This document shows, piece by piece, positions 45,058 through 54,168 of a stretch of DNA of 64,000 nucleotides (the first letter of the stretch is position 1; each line of letters starts with the position of its first letter). The DNA lies in the NCBI GenBank assembly GCA_018335575.1, contig JAGXRT010000032.1:40213-104212 (forward strand), given 5' to 3'. A program made the translations under genes and the position numbers. Source of the stretch: Bacteroidota bacterium. Lineage in GTDB: Bacteria > Bacteroidota > Bacteroidia > Flavobacteriales > Flavobacteriaceae. The notes beneath the pieces were generated by a model. That model searched no databases. It was not told the origin of the DNA and was given only the letters and a program-made list of their open reading frames with translations.

Positions 45058-45161
45058 TGTAAACAGGTTTTAAATTTTTTATTAAAATAAGAAATTACCG
45101 TAAGTTACAAAAACAAAGATTAGTTATTAGTTGATTTGAAATTATCAGTTTTATTTTATGC

Positions 45162-45875
45162 TTATTTTTTTACAAACCTAAGTGCTTTTCCGCTGTTTAA
45201 TTGTAGAATATAAATTCCGCTTTTTAAATTTTGAATGTCAATTTGGTTGCTTTGCTTTAAAGAGCCTTGTGTAAGTTGTACACCTAATATATTGTAAATT
45301 TTGTAAGTTTCAGTTGGATTTATATTTAAAACCTTGATAAAACTATAGGATGGATTTGGATGTAATTTTATAGACTCATTTAAAGTAAAATCATCATTAC
45401 TAAGCGTATGATCAGTTGAGCGTTCATAACTAAAACCACCACTTCCGCCACTTCCGCCACTTGACCATGAGGTAAACTTAATATCGATATAAATATTGTC
45501 GGTTATTAAATGTAAAACCATGTTTTGGTTTAGCATGTTTGAAAGAGGTAAATTATTTATAGTTGTTGCCCAATTGTTAAATGTTAATGATTCGTAATTT
45601 GAAGCTATCCCAAATGCCCATTCAGTATCTTTTGGACTATCTCTATGTGTGTTATCAAATCCTGATTCTAATACGATATTAAAAATACCTTGAGAATTTG
45701 CTCTTGTAATCCAAACATTAGTGGTTATTCTATCTTGATTAGCTGCCTGTGTCCAATCAGCACCGTCTGCTTTAGTAAATGTTGTTTTAGATCCAGTCCA
45801 GATAGTTTGAGCAACAGCACTAGAATAAAACGTACAAATACAAGATATACAAAAAATTATGTAAAGCTTTCTCAT
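45162..45875 (-). CDS. Secreted protein with T9SS type A sorting domain
   Basis: 237 residues. Signal peptide to about residue 22 (SSAVAQ). The middle (residues 25-140) is a beta-rich domain of unknown family with a GGSGGSGGF linker. The C-terminal 75 residues form the type A sorting domain of the type IX secretion system: LHPNPSYSFIKVLN, YKIYNILGVQLTQG, LKSGIYILQLNSGKALRFVKK. It should be exported to the surface or released. No partner gene is adjacent. Confidence 0.85.
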   Translation of the reverse strand: MRKLYIIFCISCICTFYSSAVAQTIWTGSKTTFTKADGADWTQAANQDRITTNVWITRANSQGIFNIVLESGFDNTHRDSPKDTEWAFGIASNYESLTFNNWATTINNLPLSNMLNQNMVLHLITDNIYIDIKFTSWSSGGSGGSGGFSYERSTDHTLSNDDFTLNESIKLHPNPSYSFIKVLNINPTETYKIYNILGVQLTQGSLKQSNQIDIQNLKSGIYILQLNSGKALRFVKK

Positions 45876-46045
45876 AGTTTAAACTAATTATTGGTTAATA
45901 AAATAAGTGCTAATACAGTTTTAAAACTATACAATACAAGGGAGTGTAAAAATACATTTAATTAATACTCAATTATAAAAGGGAGCAAAGAGTTGAGTAT
46001 TAGATTTGTATACTAAAGGTAAGAATATTTTTAATAGATTCAAAT

Positions 46046-46684
46046 TTAATTTTTTATTACAGTTAAGGTAGCAATTTCATTGGTGGCCAGATTCCAATGA
46101 TTTGAAGTCAATAATTTACCCGAATCATCAACTACATTGAGCGCAGCTGTATTTGGTCCCACTTTACCTTCGCTTAATGCTTCAATATCTATTCGGTTAA
46201 AACCAGGCTCAAGAGTTATGTAAACAAAGAAATAATTGCCATCTAAAACCACATTGGTTCTAATTACCTTTTCGTTTAAATATATTCTGATACGATCTCC
46301 ATCGATTAAGCCAAAATCTCTAAATTCAATTTTTACTTGCTTATGTTTAGTAGAAACATTACCCAAACTAACATTGCTCTGGATGGACTTATTGGTAACA
46401 TCTTCGCCCATCCAGGTGCGTTTTTCCATAATATCTTTAGCCTTAGTTTGTTGTTCTAAAACAAATTGTTTTAGCGGTTCAGGTTTTATTTTTTTGGTAT
46501 GTTCAGCAATGGACTTTTCATCTAATTTTGGAGTGTTTTCTAGCTTTATTTCTTCCGAAGGCGTAGTCCTTTTATTTAGTCCAACCGCATCAATTTTAAT
46601 GTTATTTTTCAATCTAAATTCTTGTGCATTTGATTGACTAAAAAACAAAAACAGTAAGCTAACAATGGTGAGTAGATTTTTCAA
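46046..46684 (-). CDS. Secreted protein of unknown function
   Basis: 212 residues with a signal peptide (to FFSQSNAQ). The first half after the signal is charged and probably helical (about residues 30-100). The second half is beta-rich (IEFRDFGLIDGDRIRIYLNE, FFVYITLEPGFNRIDIEALS) and ends TNEIATLTVIKN, resembling an Ig-like or C2-like fold. I do not recognise the family. It is downstream of htpG in opposite order with a terminator between (46726-46757). Confidence 0.7.
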   Translation of the reverse strand: MKNLLTIVSLLFLFFSQSNAQEFRLKNNIKIDAVGLNKRTTPSEEIKLENTPKLDEKSIAEHTKKIKPEPLKQFVLEQQTKAKDIMEKRTWMGEDVTNKSIQSNVSLGNVSTKHKQVKIEFRDFGLIDGDRIRIYLNEKVIRTNVVLDGNYFFVYITLEPGFNRIDIEALSEGKVGPNTAALNVVDDSGKLLTSNHWNLATNEIATLTVIKN

Positions 46685-46725
46685 TCCAAAAAAATTAAAT
46701 ATTTATTATGTGGTTAAAATTAAAC

Positions 46726-46757
46726 AAAAAAAGCTTTAACATTGTTAAAGCTTTTTT
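46726..46757 (-). terminator. Terminator after htpG
   Basis: AAAAAAAGCTTTAAC pairs with GTTAAAGCTTTTTT across a 3-base loop, 20 bases beyond the htpG stop. T-runs on both strands. Confidence 0.8.
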
Positions 46758-46777
46758 AAATTGATGGTAATAAAATG

Positions 46778-48661
46778 TTATTTTATCAACTCAAAACTGC
46801 GTTTAATAAAGCTGCTTAAGGCTTCACCGTGTAATAAATTTTGTGATAAACGTGCTAAATCAAATGCTTGTTGTACCAGTTTTTCCTGTTTCTTTTTAGT
46901 TTTAGTATTTAAAATTTCGCTAACCAATTCATGATTTGTATTTACTACTAAAGTGTACATATCAGGGAAGTTGCCCATGCCAAACATACCCCCACCACCG
47001 GTTGCGCTCATTTCTTTCATTCTGCGCATAAACTCTGGTTGCGTAATCATAAACGGATTGGCAGTTGAATCCAAGGCTTCCATTTTAACAGTAAAGTTTT
47101 TATCAGCTATGGTTTCTTCAATAATAGGTTGCAAGGTTTTTTGCTCTTCTTCAGATAGTTTACTGATTTTTGTATCTTCTTTTTTAATAAGATTATCTAT
47201 ATGGTCTGCATCAACTCGGCTAAAATGAATTTTTTCTTTAGATGTTTCCAGTTTTTGGAGTAAATGTGAAACTATTGGAGAATCTAACAACAATACTTCA
47301 TAGCCTTTTTCTTTGGCAGTTTCGATATAACTGTGTTGTGTTTTTTTATCGGATGCATATAAAATAACAGTTGTTCCATCTTTATCAACTTGGTTACTTT
47401 TAATTTTCTCCATTAATTCATCCCAAATATAATAAGTGCCGTCAACAGTTGGATACAGCGCAAACTTATCTGATTTTTCATAAAACTTTTCTTCTGAAAG
47501 CATGCCGTATTCAATGATTATTTTGATGTCTTCCCATTTTTCTTCAAATGATTTTCGATCATCTTTAAATAAAGAAACCAATTTATCAGCTACTTTACGG
47601 GTAATATAAGTCGATATTTTTTTAACCGCTGCATCAGCTTGTAAATATGAACGAGAGACATTAAGTGGGATATCCGGTGAATCAATAACACCGCGTAACA
47701 TCTGTAAAAAGTCGGGTACGATACCTTCCACATTATCGGTTACGAAAACCTGATTTTGATACAACTGAATTTTATCGCGTTGCGGATCGATGTTTTTAGT
47801 GATTTTAGGAAAATATAAAATTCCGGTCAAATTAAACGGATAATCTACATTTAAATGGATGTTAAACAAGGGCTCTTCAAACTGCATTGGATACAACTCG
47901 TGATAGAATTGCTTGTAATCTTCATCGTTTAAATCGGCTGGGGCTTTTGTCCAAGCCGGATTTGGATTGTTGATAATGTTGTCTACTGTAATTTTCTCTT
48001 CTTTAGCATCATCGCCCTCGCCGGTTTTAACAGTTTCTTCTTTGGTTCCAAATTTAATAGGAATGGGCATGAATTTATTGTACTTGGTAAGTAAGGTGCG
48101 AATTCTGTTTGCTTCTAAAAATTCGGTTGAATCTTCTGCAATGTGTAAAATAATTTCAGTACCTCTTTCTGATTTTTCAGTTTCTTCAAGATTGTATTCC
48201 GGACTTCCGTCACATTCCCATCGAACGGCTTTGGTATCAGGTAAATACGATTTAGTGATAATTTCAACTTTACGCGCAACCATAAAAGCTGAGTAAAATC
48301 CTAAGCCAAAATGTCCGATAATTCCATTTTCTGGAATTTTTTCTTTGTATTTAGCTACAAATTCTTCAGCTCCAGAAAATGCAATTTGATTGATGTATTT
48401 CTCAACTTCTTCTTGAGTCATTCCAATTCCTTGGTCTATGATATGAATTTTTTGATTTTCTTGATCTACTTTAACTTCTATGATTGGATTTCCATATTCA
48501 ACTTGTGCTTCACCAATAGATACTAAATGTTTAAGCTTCATGGTTGCATCTGTAGCATTAGAAACCAATTCTCTTAGAAAGATTTCGTGATCAGAATAAA
48601 GAAATTTTTTAATAATCGGAAAAATATTTTCCGCTTTAATGTTGATATTACCTTTAGTCAT
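46778..48661 (-). CDS. htpG: Chaperone HtpG (bacterial Hsp90)
   Basis: 627 residues, the usual length. The N-terminal GHKL ATPase domain has the ELVSNATDA, DQGIGMTQEE and GHFGLGFYSAFMVA blocks. The middle domain block is GVIDSPDIPLNVSRS, with the catalytic arginine in the SRS region. The C-terminal dimerisation domain is complete. A TGTCA direct repeat lies about 60 bases upstream and may be its heat-shock control site. Confidence 0.97.
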   Translation of the reverse strand: MTKGNINIKAENIFPIIKKFLYSDHEIFLRELVSNATDATMKLKHLVSIGEAQVEYGNPIIEVKVDQENQKIHIIDQGIGMTQEEVEKYINQIAFSGAEEFVAKYKEKIPENGIIGHFGLGFYSAFMVARKVEIITKSYLPDTKAVRWECDGSPEYNLEETEKSERGTEIILHIAEDSTEFLEANRIRTLLTKYNKFMPIPIKFGTKEETVKTGEGDDAKEEKITVDNIINNPNPAWTKAPADLNDEDYKQFYHELYPMQFEEPLFNIHLNVDYPFNLTGILYFPKITKNIDPQRDKIQLYQNQVFVTDNVEGIVPDFLQMLRGVIDSPDIPLNVSRSYLQADAAVKKISTYITRKVADKLVSLFKDDRKSFEEKWEDIKIIIEYGMLSEEKFYEKSDKFALYPTVDGTYYIWDELMEKIKSNQVDKDGTTVILYASDKKTQHSYIETAKEKGYEVLLLDSPIVSHLLQKLETSKEKIHFSRVDADHIDNLIKKEDTKISKLSEEEQKTLQPIIEETIADKNFTVKMEALDSTANPFMITQPEFMRRMKEMSATGGGGMFGMGNFPDMYTLVVNTNHELVSEILNTKTKKKQEKLVQQAFDLARLSQNLLHGEALSSFIKRSFELIK

Positions 48662-48719
48662 TTGTGTATTTTTTTAGTTTGCTAGATGCTACTCAAATAA
48701 AATACCAAATAAAATAGCG

Positions 48720-48732
48720 TGACAAGATGACA
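48720..48732 (-). promoter_or_regulatory. TGTCA direct repeat upstream of htpG
   Basis: On the minus strand TGTCA, TCT, TGTCA (positions 48732-48720), about 60 bases before the htpG ATG. The repeat could be a heat-shock operator or part of an alternative sigma-factor promoter. Confidence 0.35.
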
Positions 48733-48816
48733 GAATTTTTTTCACATTAGTATGATAAAAGTCATTTTTTGTGTAAAATTCAAGCCTTATATTTACTCAG
48801 TCTAAATAAAAATAAT

Positions 48817-49554
48817 ATGAAGTTATTTTACACTGTTTTATTAACATGTATTTCGTTAAGTTTTTATGGCCAAACAATAGAGCCATCCAAAGCAACAGCA
48901 AATAACATATTAGTAACTGAAACAGAACTTTCTTTTTCTAAAGCAAAGGATGGAGCGGTAACCATCAAAAGTTGGAGTGTTTTTAATCTTTTATTTCGCT
49001 ATGGTCTTTCGGAGAATATTGAGATTAACGCAGCTTTATCAAATGCAAAAGAGGAAACTTATGTTGCTGATATTTTAAGTAAACACCATCACAAATTTGA
49101 TGTAATTAAAGTTGGAGCGCTGTATAATTTGAATGTTTTTAATAAAGATAACTATGAAATAGCCTTACAAACCGATGTCATTTTGCCTTTTGATAAAGGG
49201 CATGAAAACAGTAATTCAGTAGGTTATAATTTGGGTTTAAATCTTGGAACTTCTCTAACAGATAAATGGGTATTAAATTCAAACATTGGCTATTTAAAAG
49301 ATGTAGATAAAACCAATAATTACTTTTATCGGTTTAATTTGCAATATAGTTTAAATGAAAAATTGCTGCTTTTTACCGAGCATACAGCTAACTGGCATAA
49401 AGATTTTGATTGGACTCAAAGCTTTGGGTTAGGATATTATCCTTCTGATTGGGCATTTGAATCGGTTATTGGTACTGGATATAATTCCCCTGATTTATTT
49501 ATAGGTTGTAAAATTATTAAAGAATTTAATCTAAAAAAGAAAGCCATCAATTGA
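48817..49554 (+). CDS. Outer-membrane beta-barrel / transporter-like protein
   Basis: 245 residues from MKLFYTVLLTCISLSFYGQ, a signal peptide. The mature part has alternating strands and turns typical of a small barrel (RYGLSENIEINAALSNAK, VGALYNLNVF, SNSVGYNLGLNLGTSLTD, FNLQYSLNEKLLLFTEH) and ends in a hydrophobic strand then a basic tail. It resembles the Phenol_MetA_deg/transporter-annotated group common in Bacteroidetes. Cargo unknown. Divergent from htpG. Confidence 0.7.
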   Translation: MKLFYTVLLTCISLSFYGQTIEPSKATANNILVTETELSFSKAKDGAVTIKSWSVFNLLFRYGLSENIEINAALSNAKEETYVADILSKHHHKFDVIKVGALYNLNVFNKDNYEIALQTDVILPFDKGHENSNSVGYNLGLNLGTSLTDKWVLNSNIGYLKDVDKTNNYFYRFNLQYSLNEKLLLFTEHTANWHKDFDWTQSFGLGYYPSDWAFESVIGTGYNSPDLFIGCKIIKEFNLKKKAIN

Positions 49555-49563
49555 TGGCTTTTT
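49540..49563. terminator. Bidirectional terminator
   Basis: Palindrome AAAGCCATCAA / TTGATGGCTTT; it overlaps the last codons of the barrel protein gene and faces the convergent S9 peptidase gene. Confidence 0.75.
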
Positions 49564-49565
49564 CA

Positions 49566-51974
49566 TTATTTCTTGTTTTTTACATGGGTTTCTAACCAAT
49601 GGTCTTGTTCCCAAAGCAAGTGAAAAACAGATTCTTTAGCTCTGTATCCATGACTTTCATTTGGTAAAACTACATAGCGAACGGTTGCACCCAATCCTTT
49701 TAATGCATTAAAATAACGCTCGCTTTGTATAGGAAAAGTTCCTGAGTTGTTGTCAATTTCGCCATGAACCAACAATAATGGTGTTTTCATTTTATTGGCA
49801 TTCATAAAAGGCGACATGGTGTTATAAGTATCAGGAGCTTCCCAATAACTGCGTTCTTCACCTTGAAAACCAAACGGAGTTAGCGTTCTGTTATATGCTC
49901 CACTTCGTGCAATTCCGGCTGCAAATAAATTAGAATGAGATAATAAGTTTGCAGTCATAAAAGCACCATATGAATGTCCGCCAACAGCCACTTTGTTTCT
50001 GTCAATATAACCTAACTTATCAACTGCATCAATAGCGGCCTTTGCATTTCCAACCAATTGTTTTACAAAAGTGTCGTTGGGCTCTTCGGTTCCTTCTCCA
50101 ACAATAGGAAATGCAGCATCATCCAAAACAACATAACCACGAGTTACCCAGAAAATTGGTGAGCCGTAGGAAGGATAAATAAATTCATTAGGGTTTGCGG
50201 TAACTTGTCCGGCGCTGCTTTTATCTTTAAACTCTCTTGGATAAGCCCACATAACCATAGGATATTTTTTTCCTTTTTCATAGTTAACCGGCAAATACAG
50301 TTTACCCGATAAATCCAACCCGTCTTCTCTTTTATAAGTCAATACTTCACTATGTACCGATTGTAAACTTTTGTATGGATTTTCAAACTTGGTAACAGCT
50401 TTTAATGATTTATTTTTAAAATTTCTTATATAGAAATTAGGGTATTCGTTTTTAGATTCTAAACGAACTAAAATTTCTCCTTTTTTAAGATTGAAAGATG
50501 TTACAATATTTTCTAATTTATCTGTTAGTTTAGAATGATATAAACGTGTTTTTTTAAGACTAGTTAAATTTAACTGATCGACAAATGGGAATTTTCCTTC
50601 GTTTGAGAACCCATCACCAATTAAAAAGACATTGTTTTTATCTATTTCCAATACATTTTCTGCATATTCATTTTGTTTTGTTACAAAATTGCCGGGGTCG
50701 CTATAAGTATCTTGGTAATTTCGGTCAGAAATAATTACAGGAGCTATTAGATTGTTGGATGGATTAAAAACATAGGTTTTAGTGTTTCTATCATCACGCC
50801 ATGTATCTATGGCGATGGCTATTGATTCATTGCCCCAATAAATAGTTTGAAACCTGTTTTTAGTTTTTATTAAAGAGGTAGGAGTAGAGGTAAAGGGTGC
50901 AGATAATTGAAAAACTTCATCTCTAAATGGAACTTCAACCGCAGGATCTCCTCCATCTAATGCTTCAGTCCAAACTAGTGTTGCAGGTTGATCGTTTCTC
51001 CAATTCAACTGGCGCATCCCTTTTTGAACGGCCATAAACCCTTTCGGTAAAACTTCAATTAATGGTACTTCTTGTATTTTTTTTACAAAATTACCTTGAC
51101 TATCATAAAGGTTAACTTCATATGGAAATCTAAACATTGGAACGATATAAGAAAATGGTCGTTTCATTTCAGATATTAACACGTAGTTACCGTTTGGAGA
51201 AAAGTCGATGCCTCTATACATAGTTGCTTTTTTCCATAGATTTTTTGTTCCATCAATTCCAACTTTATAAAGCTCAGCAGTTGCTAAAAGTTCAAAATTA
51301 GTTTCGTCAATTTTATTTTTCAGTAAATCTTGGTAGGTTCTGTTTTGTGCCTTGCTTCCATCATTTGAAGAGACAGTAGGGCCTGTTGGTACTACTTTAT
51401 CACTGTCTAAAATTGGTTTTCTGTTTTGTGGAACAAACGATACCAAAAGATATTTACTGTCTTTAAACCAGGTAAAAGAACGGCCAAGATTGTTGTTTAA
51501 CGTTGCATCAGTTAATTTTCTTGCTGTTGCATTTTTGATGTCTAATATCCAAAGCTCTACTCCGGTTTCAGTTGTATTTAGGAAAGCCATCATTGTTTGA
51601 TCAGGCGAATAACTAAATGAAGACATTCGCGCATTTAATGGTAAGTTATTTATTTTTGCAACTTGATTGTCTGATACTTTTTTAACTTGTATATCATTAA
51701 AATAGGTTTGTCCAGTTGCTGAGTTTATTACCGGATTTATTCTTAACCCGGCTATACGCAATTCTTTTTCAGATAATTCTTCAATACTTTTAAAGTTTTC
51801 TCTGTAAAGCAAAACAGCATATTCTCCTTTTTCATCAATTCGAACAGATGGAGCTAAAGGAGCGTTAACTAAATCAAGAATTTCTTTAGGGGGTTTTTGG
51901 TAATTTATGTTTTCCTGTGCATTTAGGTTAAATGCAATGAATAAAACAGTAAAAACAATTTTAATTTTTTTCAT
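49566..51974 (-). CDS. S9 family peptidase resembling glutamyl endopeptidase (CGEP-type)
   Basis: 802 residues with a signal peptide (to FNLNAQ). A seven-blade propeller-like N-terminal part is followed by an alpha/beta-hydrolase domain with catalytic blocks GGHSYGAFMTANLL (Ser), LLVHGEIDNNSGT (Asp) and LPNESHGYRAKES (His). The combination GIARSGAYNRTLTPFGFQ with MSPFMNANKMK resembles chloroplast glutamyl endopeptidase (S9D). In flavobacteria it would be periplasmic and degrade oligopeptides. Specificity is inferred from similarity only. Confidence 0.88.
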   Translation of the reverse strand: MKKIKIVFTVLFIAFNLNAQENINYQKPPKEILDLVNAPLAPSVRIDEKGEYAVLLYRENFKSIEELSEKELRIAGLRINPVINSATGQTYFNDIQVKKVSDNQVAKINNLPLNARMSSFSYSPDQTMMAFLNTTETGVELWILDIKNATARKLTDATLNNNLGRSFTWFKDSKYLLVSFVPQNRKPILDSDKVVPTGPTVSSNDGSKAQNRTYQDLLKNKIDETNFELLATAELYKVGIDGTKNLWKKATMYRGIDFSPNGNYVLISEMKRPFSYIVPMFRFPYEVNLYDSQGNFVKKIQEVPLIEVLPKGFMAVQKGMRQLNWRNDQPATLVWTEALDGGDPAVEVPFRDEVFQLSAPFTSTPTSLIKTKNRFQTIYWGNESIAIAIDTWRDDRNTKTYVFNPSNNLIAPVIISDRNYQDTYSDPGNFVTKQNEYAENVLEIDKNNVFLIGDGFSNEGKFPFVDQLNLTSLKKTRLYHSKLTDKLENIVTSFNLKKGEILVRLESKNEYPNFYIRNFKNKSLKAVTKFENPYKSLQSVHSEVLTYKREDGLDLSGKLYLPVNYEKGKKYPMVMWAYPREFKDKSSAGQVTANPNEFIYPSYGSPIFWVTRGYVVLDDAAFPIVGEGTEEPNDTFVKQLVGNAKAAIDAVDKLGYIDRNKVAVGGHSYGAFMTANLLSHSNLFAAGIARSGAYNRTLTPFGFQGEERSYWEAPDTYNTMSPFMNANKMKTPLLLVHGEIDNNSGTFPIQSERYFNALKGLGATVRYVVLPNESHGYRAKESVFHLLWEQDHWLETHVKNKK

Positions 51975-52145
51975 ATTTTTTTGAGTTTGATGTGTAAAAC
52001 AATATTAATAAATATCAACTTATAAATACATTTTTTCTTTCATATAAATATGTTAAAAAATTTTGATTTATTTAATTGTTAATAAATAATGATTCTAAAT
52101 ATGCTCCGTTAATTGCTAAAATGCTTTACTCCAAAAGAATTTTCA

Positions 52146-52153
52146 TATTTTTG
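52146..52153 (+). promoter_or_regulatory. Putative -7 box for the fabH gene
   Basis: TATTTTTG (TAnnTTTG) lies 23 bases before the ATG. The upstream -33 region has TTTA but no clear TTTG. Confidence 0.45.
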
Positions 52154-52176
52154 CAGTATTAACTAACTTTAACAAT

Positions 52177-53184
52177 ATGTACAATTCTAAAATAATAGGA
52201 ATGGGTTATTATGTGCCAGAGAACATAGTAACCAACGAATCACTTACAAAAGTAATGGATACTACAGATGAGTGGATTCAAGAGCGAACCGGTATACAAG
52301 AGCGTAGATGGGTAGCAGAAGGTGATAATGATACTTCTGCAACAATGGGAGCTAAAGCCGCCCGAATGGCAATAGAAAAAGCAGGTTTAACGCCAAAAGA
52401 TATTGACTTCTTAATATTTGCTACACTTAGCCCAGATTACTATTTTCCTGGTTGCGGTGTTATGATACAGGAAATGCTGGAAATGAACACCATTGGAGCG
52501 CTCGATGTGAGAAATCAATGTTCTGGTTTTGTTTATGGAATATCGGTTGCAGATCAGTTTATTAAAACCGGTATGTATAAAAATGTATTAGTTATAGGAG
52601 CAGAGTATCATTCTGGTGGATTGGAAATTAATGACAGAGGAAGAAATGTGAGTGTAATTTTTGGTGATGGCGCCGGAGCTGCCGTTTTAAGCAGAAGTGA
52701 AGAAAAAGGAAAGGGGATTCTTTCAACACATCTACATTCGGAAGGTGCTCATGCAAAAGAATTAGCTGTTTTAAGTCCTAATATTAATCATTGGGTTGAA
52801 GATATTTTAGCAGAAAACAATCCGGATGATGTATCGTATTATCCGTATATGAACGGTCAGTATGTATTTAAGCATGCGGTTGTTCGTTTTTCTGAAGCTA
52901 TTATGGAAGGACTTCAGGCAAATGGATTGCAAGCTACTGATATCGATATGTTAATCCCTCATCAAGCTAACCTAAGAATCTCTCAGTTTGTACAGCACAA
53001 ATTCAGATTAAGCGACGATAAGGTATTTAACAACATCCAAAAATATGGAAATACAACTGCTGCTTCAATCCCAATTGCTTTATCAGAAGCCTTGGAAGAA
53101 GGAAAAATTAAAGAAGGAGATTTAGTAGTTCTAGCTGCTTTTGGTAGCGGATTTACATGGGGTAGCGTTGTTATTAGATGGTAA
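52177..53184 (+). CDS. fabH: 3-oxoacyl-ACP synthase III (KAS III)
   Basis: 335 residues. The catalytic triad is Cys115 (NQCSGFVYGI), His in IPHQANLRI and Asn in YGNTTAAS. It condenses acetyl-CoA or branched acyl-CoA with malonyl-ACP to start fatty acid synthesis. It is not next to plsX, accB or rpmF as fabH often is, and so could be a second KAS III copy with a specialised role. A terminator follows. Confidence 0.92.
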   Translation: MYNSKIIGMGYYVPENIVTNESLTKVMDTTDEWIQERTGIQERRWVAEGDNDTSATMGAKAARMAIEKAGLTPKDIDFLIFATLSPDYYFPGCGVMIQEMLEMNTIGALDVRNQCSGFVYGISVADQFIKTGMYKNVLVIGAEYHSGGLEINDRGRNVSVIFGDGAGAAVLSRSEEKGKGILSTHLHSEGAHAKELAVLSPNINHWVEDILAENNPDDVSYYPYMNGQYVFKHAVVRFSEAIMEGLQANGLQATDIDMLIPHQANLRISQFVQHKFRLSDDKVFNNIQKYGNTTAASIPIALSEALEEGKIKEGDLVVLAAFGSGFTWGSVVIRW

Positions 53185-53203
53185 AATAAAAGATTTTAAT
53201 TAT

Positions 53204-53228
53204 AAAGGCTGCAGTTGCAGCCTTTTTT
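53204..53228. terminator. Bidirectional terminator
   Basis: AAAGGCTGCA pairs with TGCAGCCTTT across a 2-base loop, followed by T residues, between convergent fabH and aminotransferase genes. Confidence 0.8.
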
Positions 53229-54045
53229 AATATCCTTTTTTTAGGTTTTTAAATTGATGCTGAAGTTTCTTTGTTATCATACCAATCTTACCATCTGATA
53301 TCATTGAAGTGCCTATTTGAGAAATAGCTGTTATCTCTCTAGTAGTGCTGCTTATAAACACTTCATCGCTTTTAAGTAAATCATCAAAAGTAAAATCGTG
53401 TTCAATAAAATCGATCTTGTGTTTTTTAATTAAATCAATAACAATACTTTTAGTTATGCCTTGTAAAACTTTACTTTTAGGAGTATAAATAACATCATTT
53501 TTAACCATAAAAATATTGCTTCGCGATGTTTCTCGAACTCGATTACGGTTGATATATAAAACATCGATAGCGTTTTGAGTTATAACCTCATATTCCAAAT
53601 AGATATGTGCGATGTAATTTGTTGTTTTTGCTTCGGGTAAAAAACGTTGGTAATTTTTAACTATCAATTTATTGCCATGTTCAGAATTCTTGTTTGCAAT
53701 AATTGGAGTGTTAACCGGAATTATATACAATTCGCTTTCAAATTGTTGATAGTTTTTTGATGGTTCTGGAATTACAAAAAGTTTATAAGAAAAATTTGGG
53801 TTTAAATTTTTTACGAGCAAGTTATTAATAATGTTAAATATATCGGTATAAGAGTATTTAATGTTTATTCTTAAAATTTTAAGCGTATTAAACAATCGGT
53901 TTATGTGTCTGTCAACATAAAATGGTTTTCCGTTAACAAGCGTAAAATATTCAAACGCTGCGTAACTTCTATTAATAGTAGTAGCAGTTATTGGCAAAGT
54001 AATATTGCTGACATTTAAATATTGATTTTGGGTATAACCAATCAT
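53227..54045 (-). CDS. Class IV aminotransferase (branched-chain / aminodeoxychorismate-lyase type)
   Basis: 272 residues. Fold-type IV PLP blocks: HINRLFNTLKIL near the start, the PLP-lysine region LPEAKTTNYIAHIYLEYE, RETSRSNIFMVKND and ISSTTREITAI. It could be a branched-chain aminotransferase, D-amino-acid transaminase or aminodeoxychorismate lyase (PabC). The sequence alone does not decide among these. A TAnnTTTG box (minus strand, 54062-54069) lies 16 bases upstream. Confidence 0.82.
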   Translation of the reverse strand: MIGYTQNQYLNVSNITLPITATTINRSYAAFEYFTLVNGKPFYVDRHINRLFNTLKILRINIKYSYTDIFNIINNLLVKNLNPNFSYKLFVIPEPSKNYQQFESELYIIPVNTPIIANKNSEHGNKLIVKNYQRFLPEAKTTNYIAHIYLEYEVITQNAIDVLYINRNRVRETSRSNIFMVKNDVIYTPKSKVLQGITKSIVIDLIKKHKIDFIEHDFTFDDLLKSDEVFISSTTREITAISQIGTSMISDGKIGMITKKLQHQFKNLKKGY

Positions 54046-54134
54046 TTACATAAATTTTAAACAAATATAAATATAATCAATAGCCCAATATTTAAAAACT
54101 GAGTTTAATCAGTAATAATAAATATTAAAAAGAG

Positions 54135-54142
54135 TAATTTTG
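54135..54142 (+). promoter_or_regulatory. Putative -7 box for the OB-fold-like lipoprotein gene
   Basis: TAATTTTG (TAnnTTTG) lies 26 bases before the ATG at 54169. Confidence 0.35.
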
Positions 54143-54168
54143 TTGATTGTAATAAAAATTAATTTAAA

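Noticed and set aside
46236..46637. 133-codon + strand frame within 46046-46684
   Set aside because: A shadow of the secreted protein on the minus strand, which has a signal peptide and good coding pattern; the + strand reading is hydrophobic low-complexity.
52177..53184. KAS III as part of a pigment or polyketide gene cluster
   Set aside because: The neighbours (S9 peptidase, class IV aminotransferase) include no acyl carrier protein or other ketosynthase genes.
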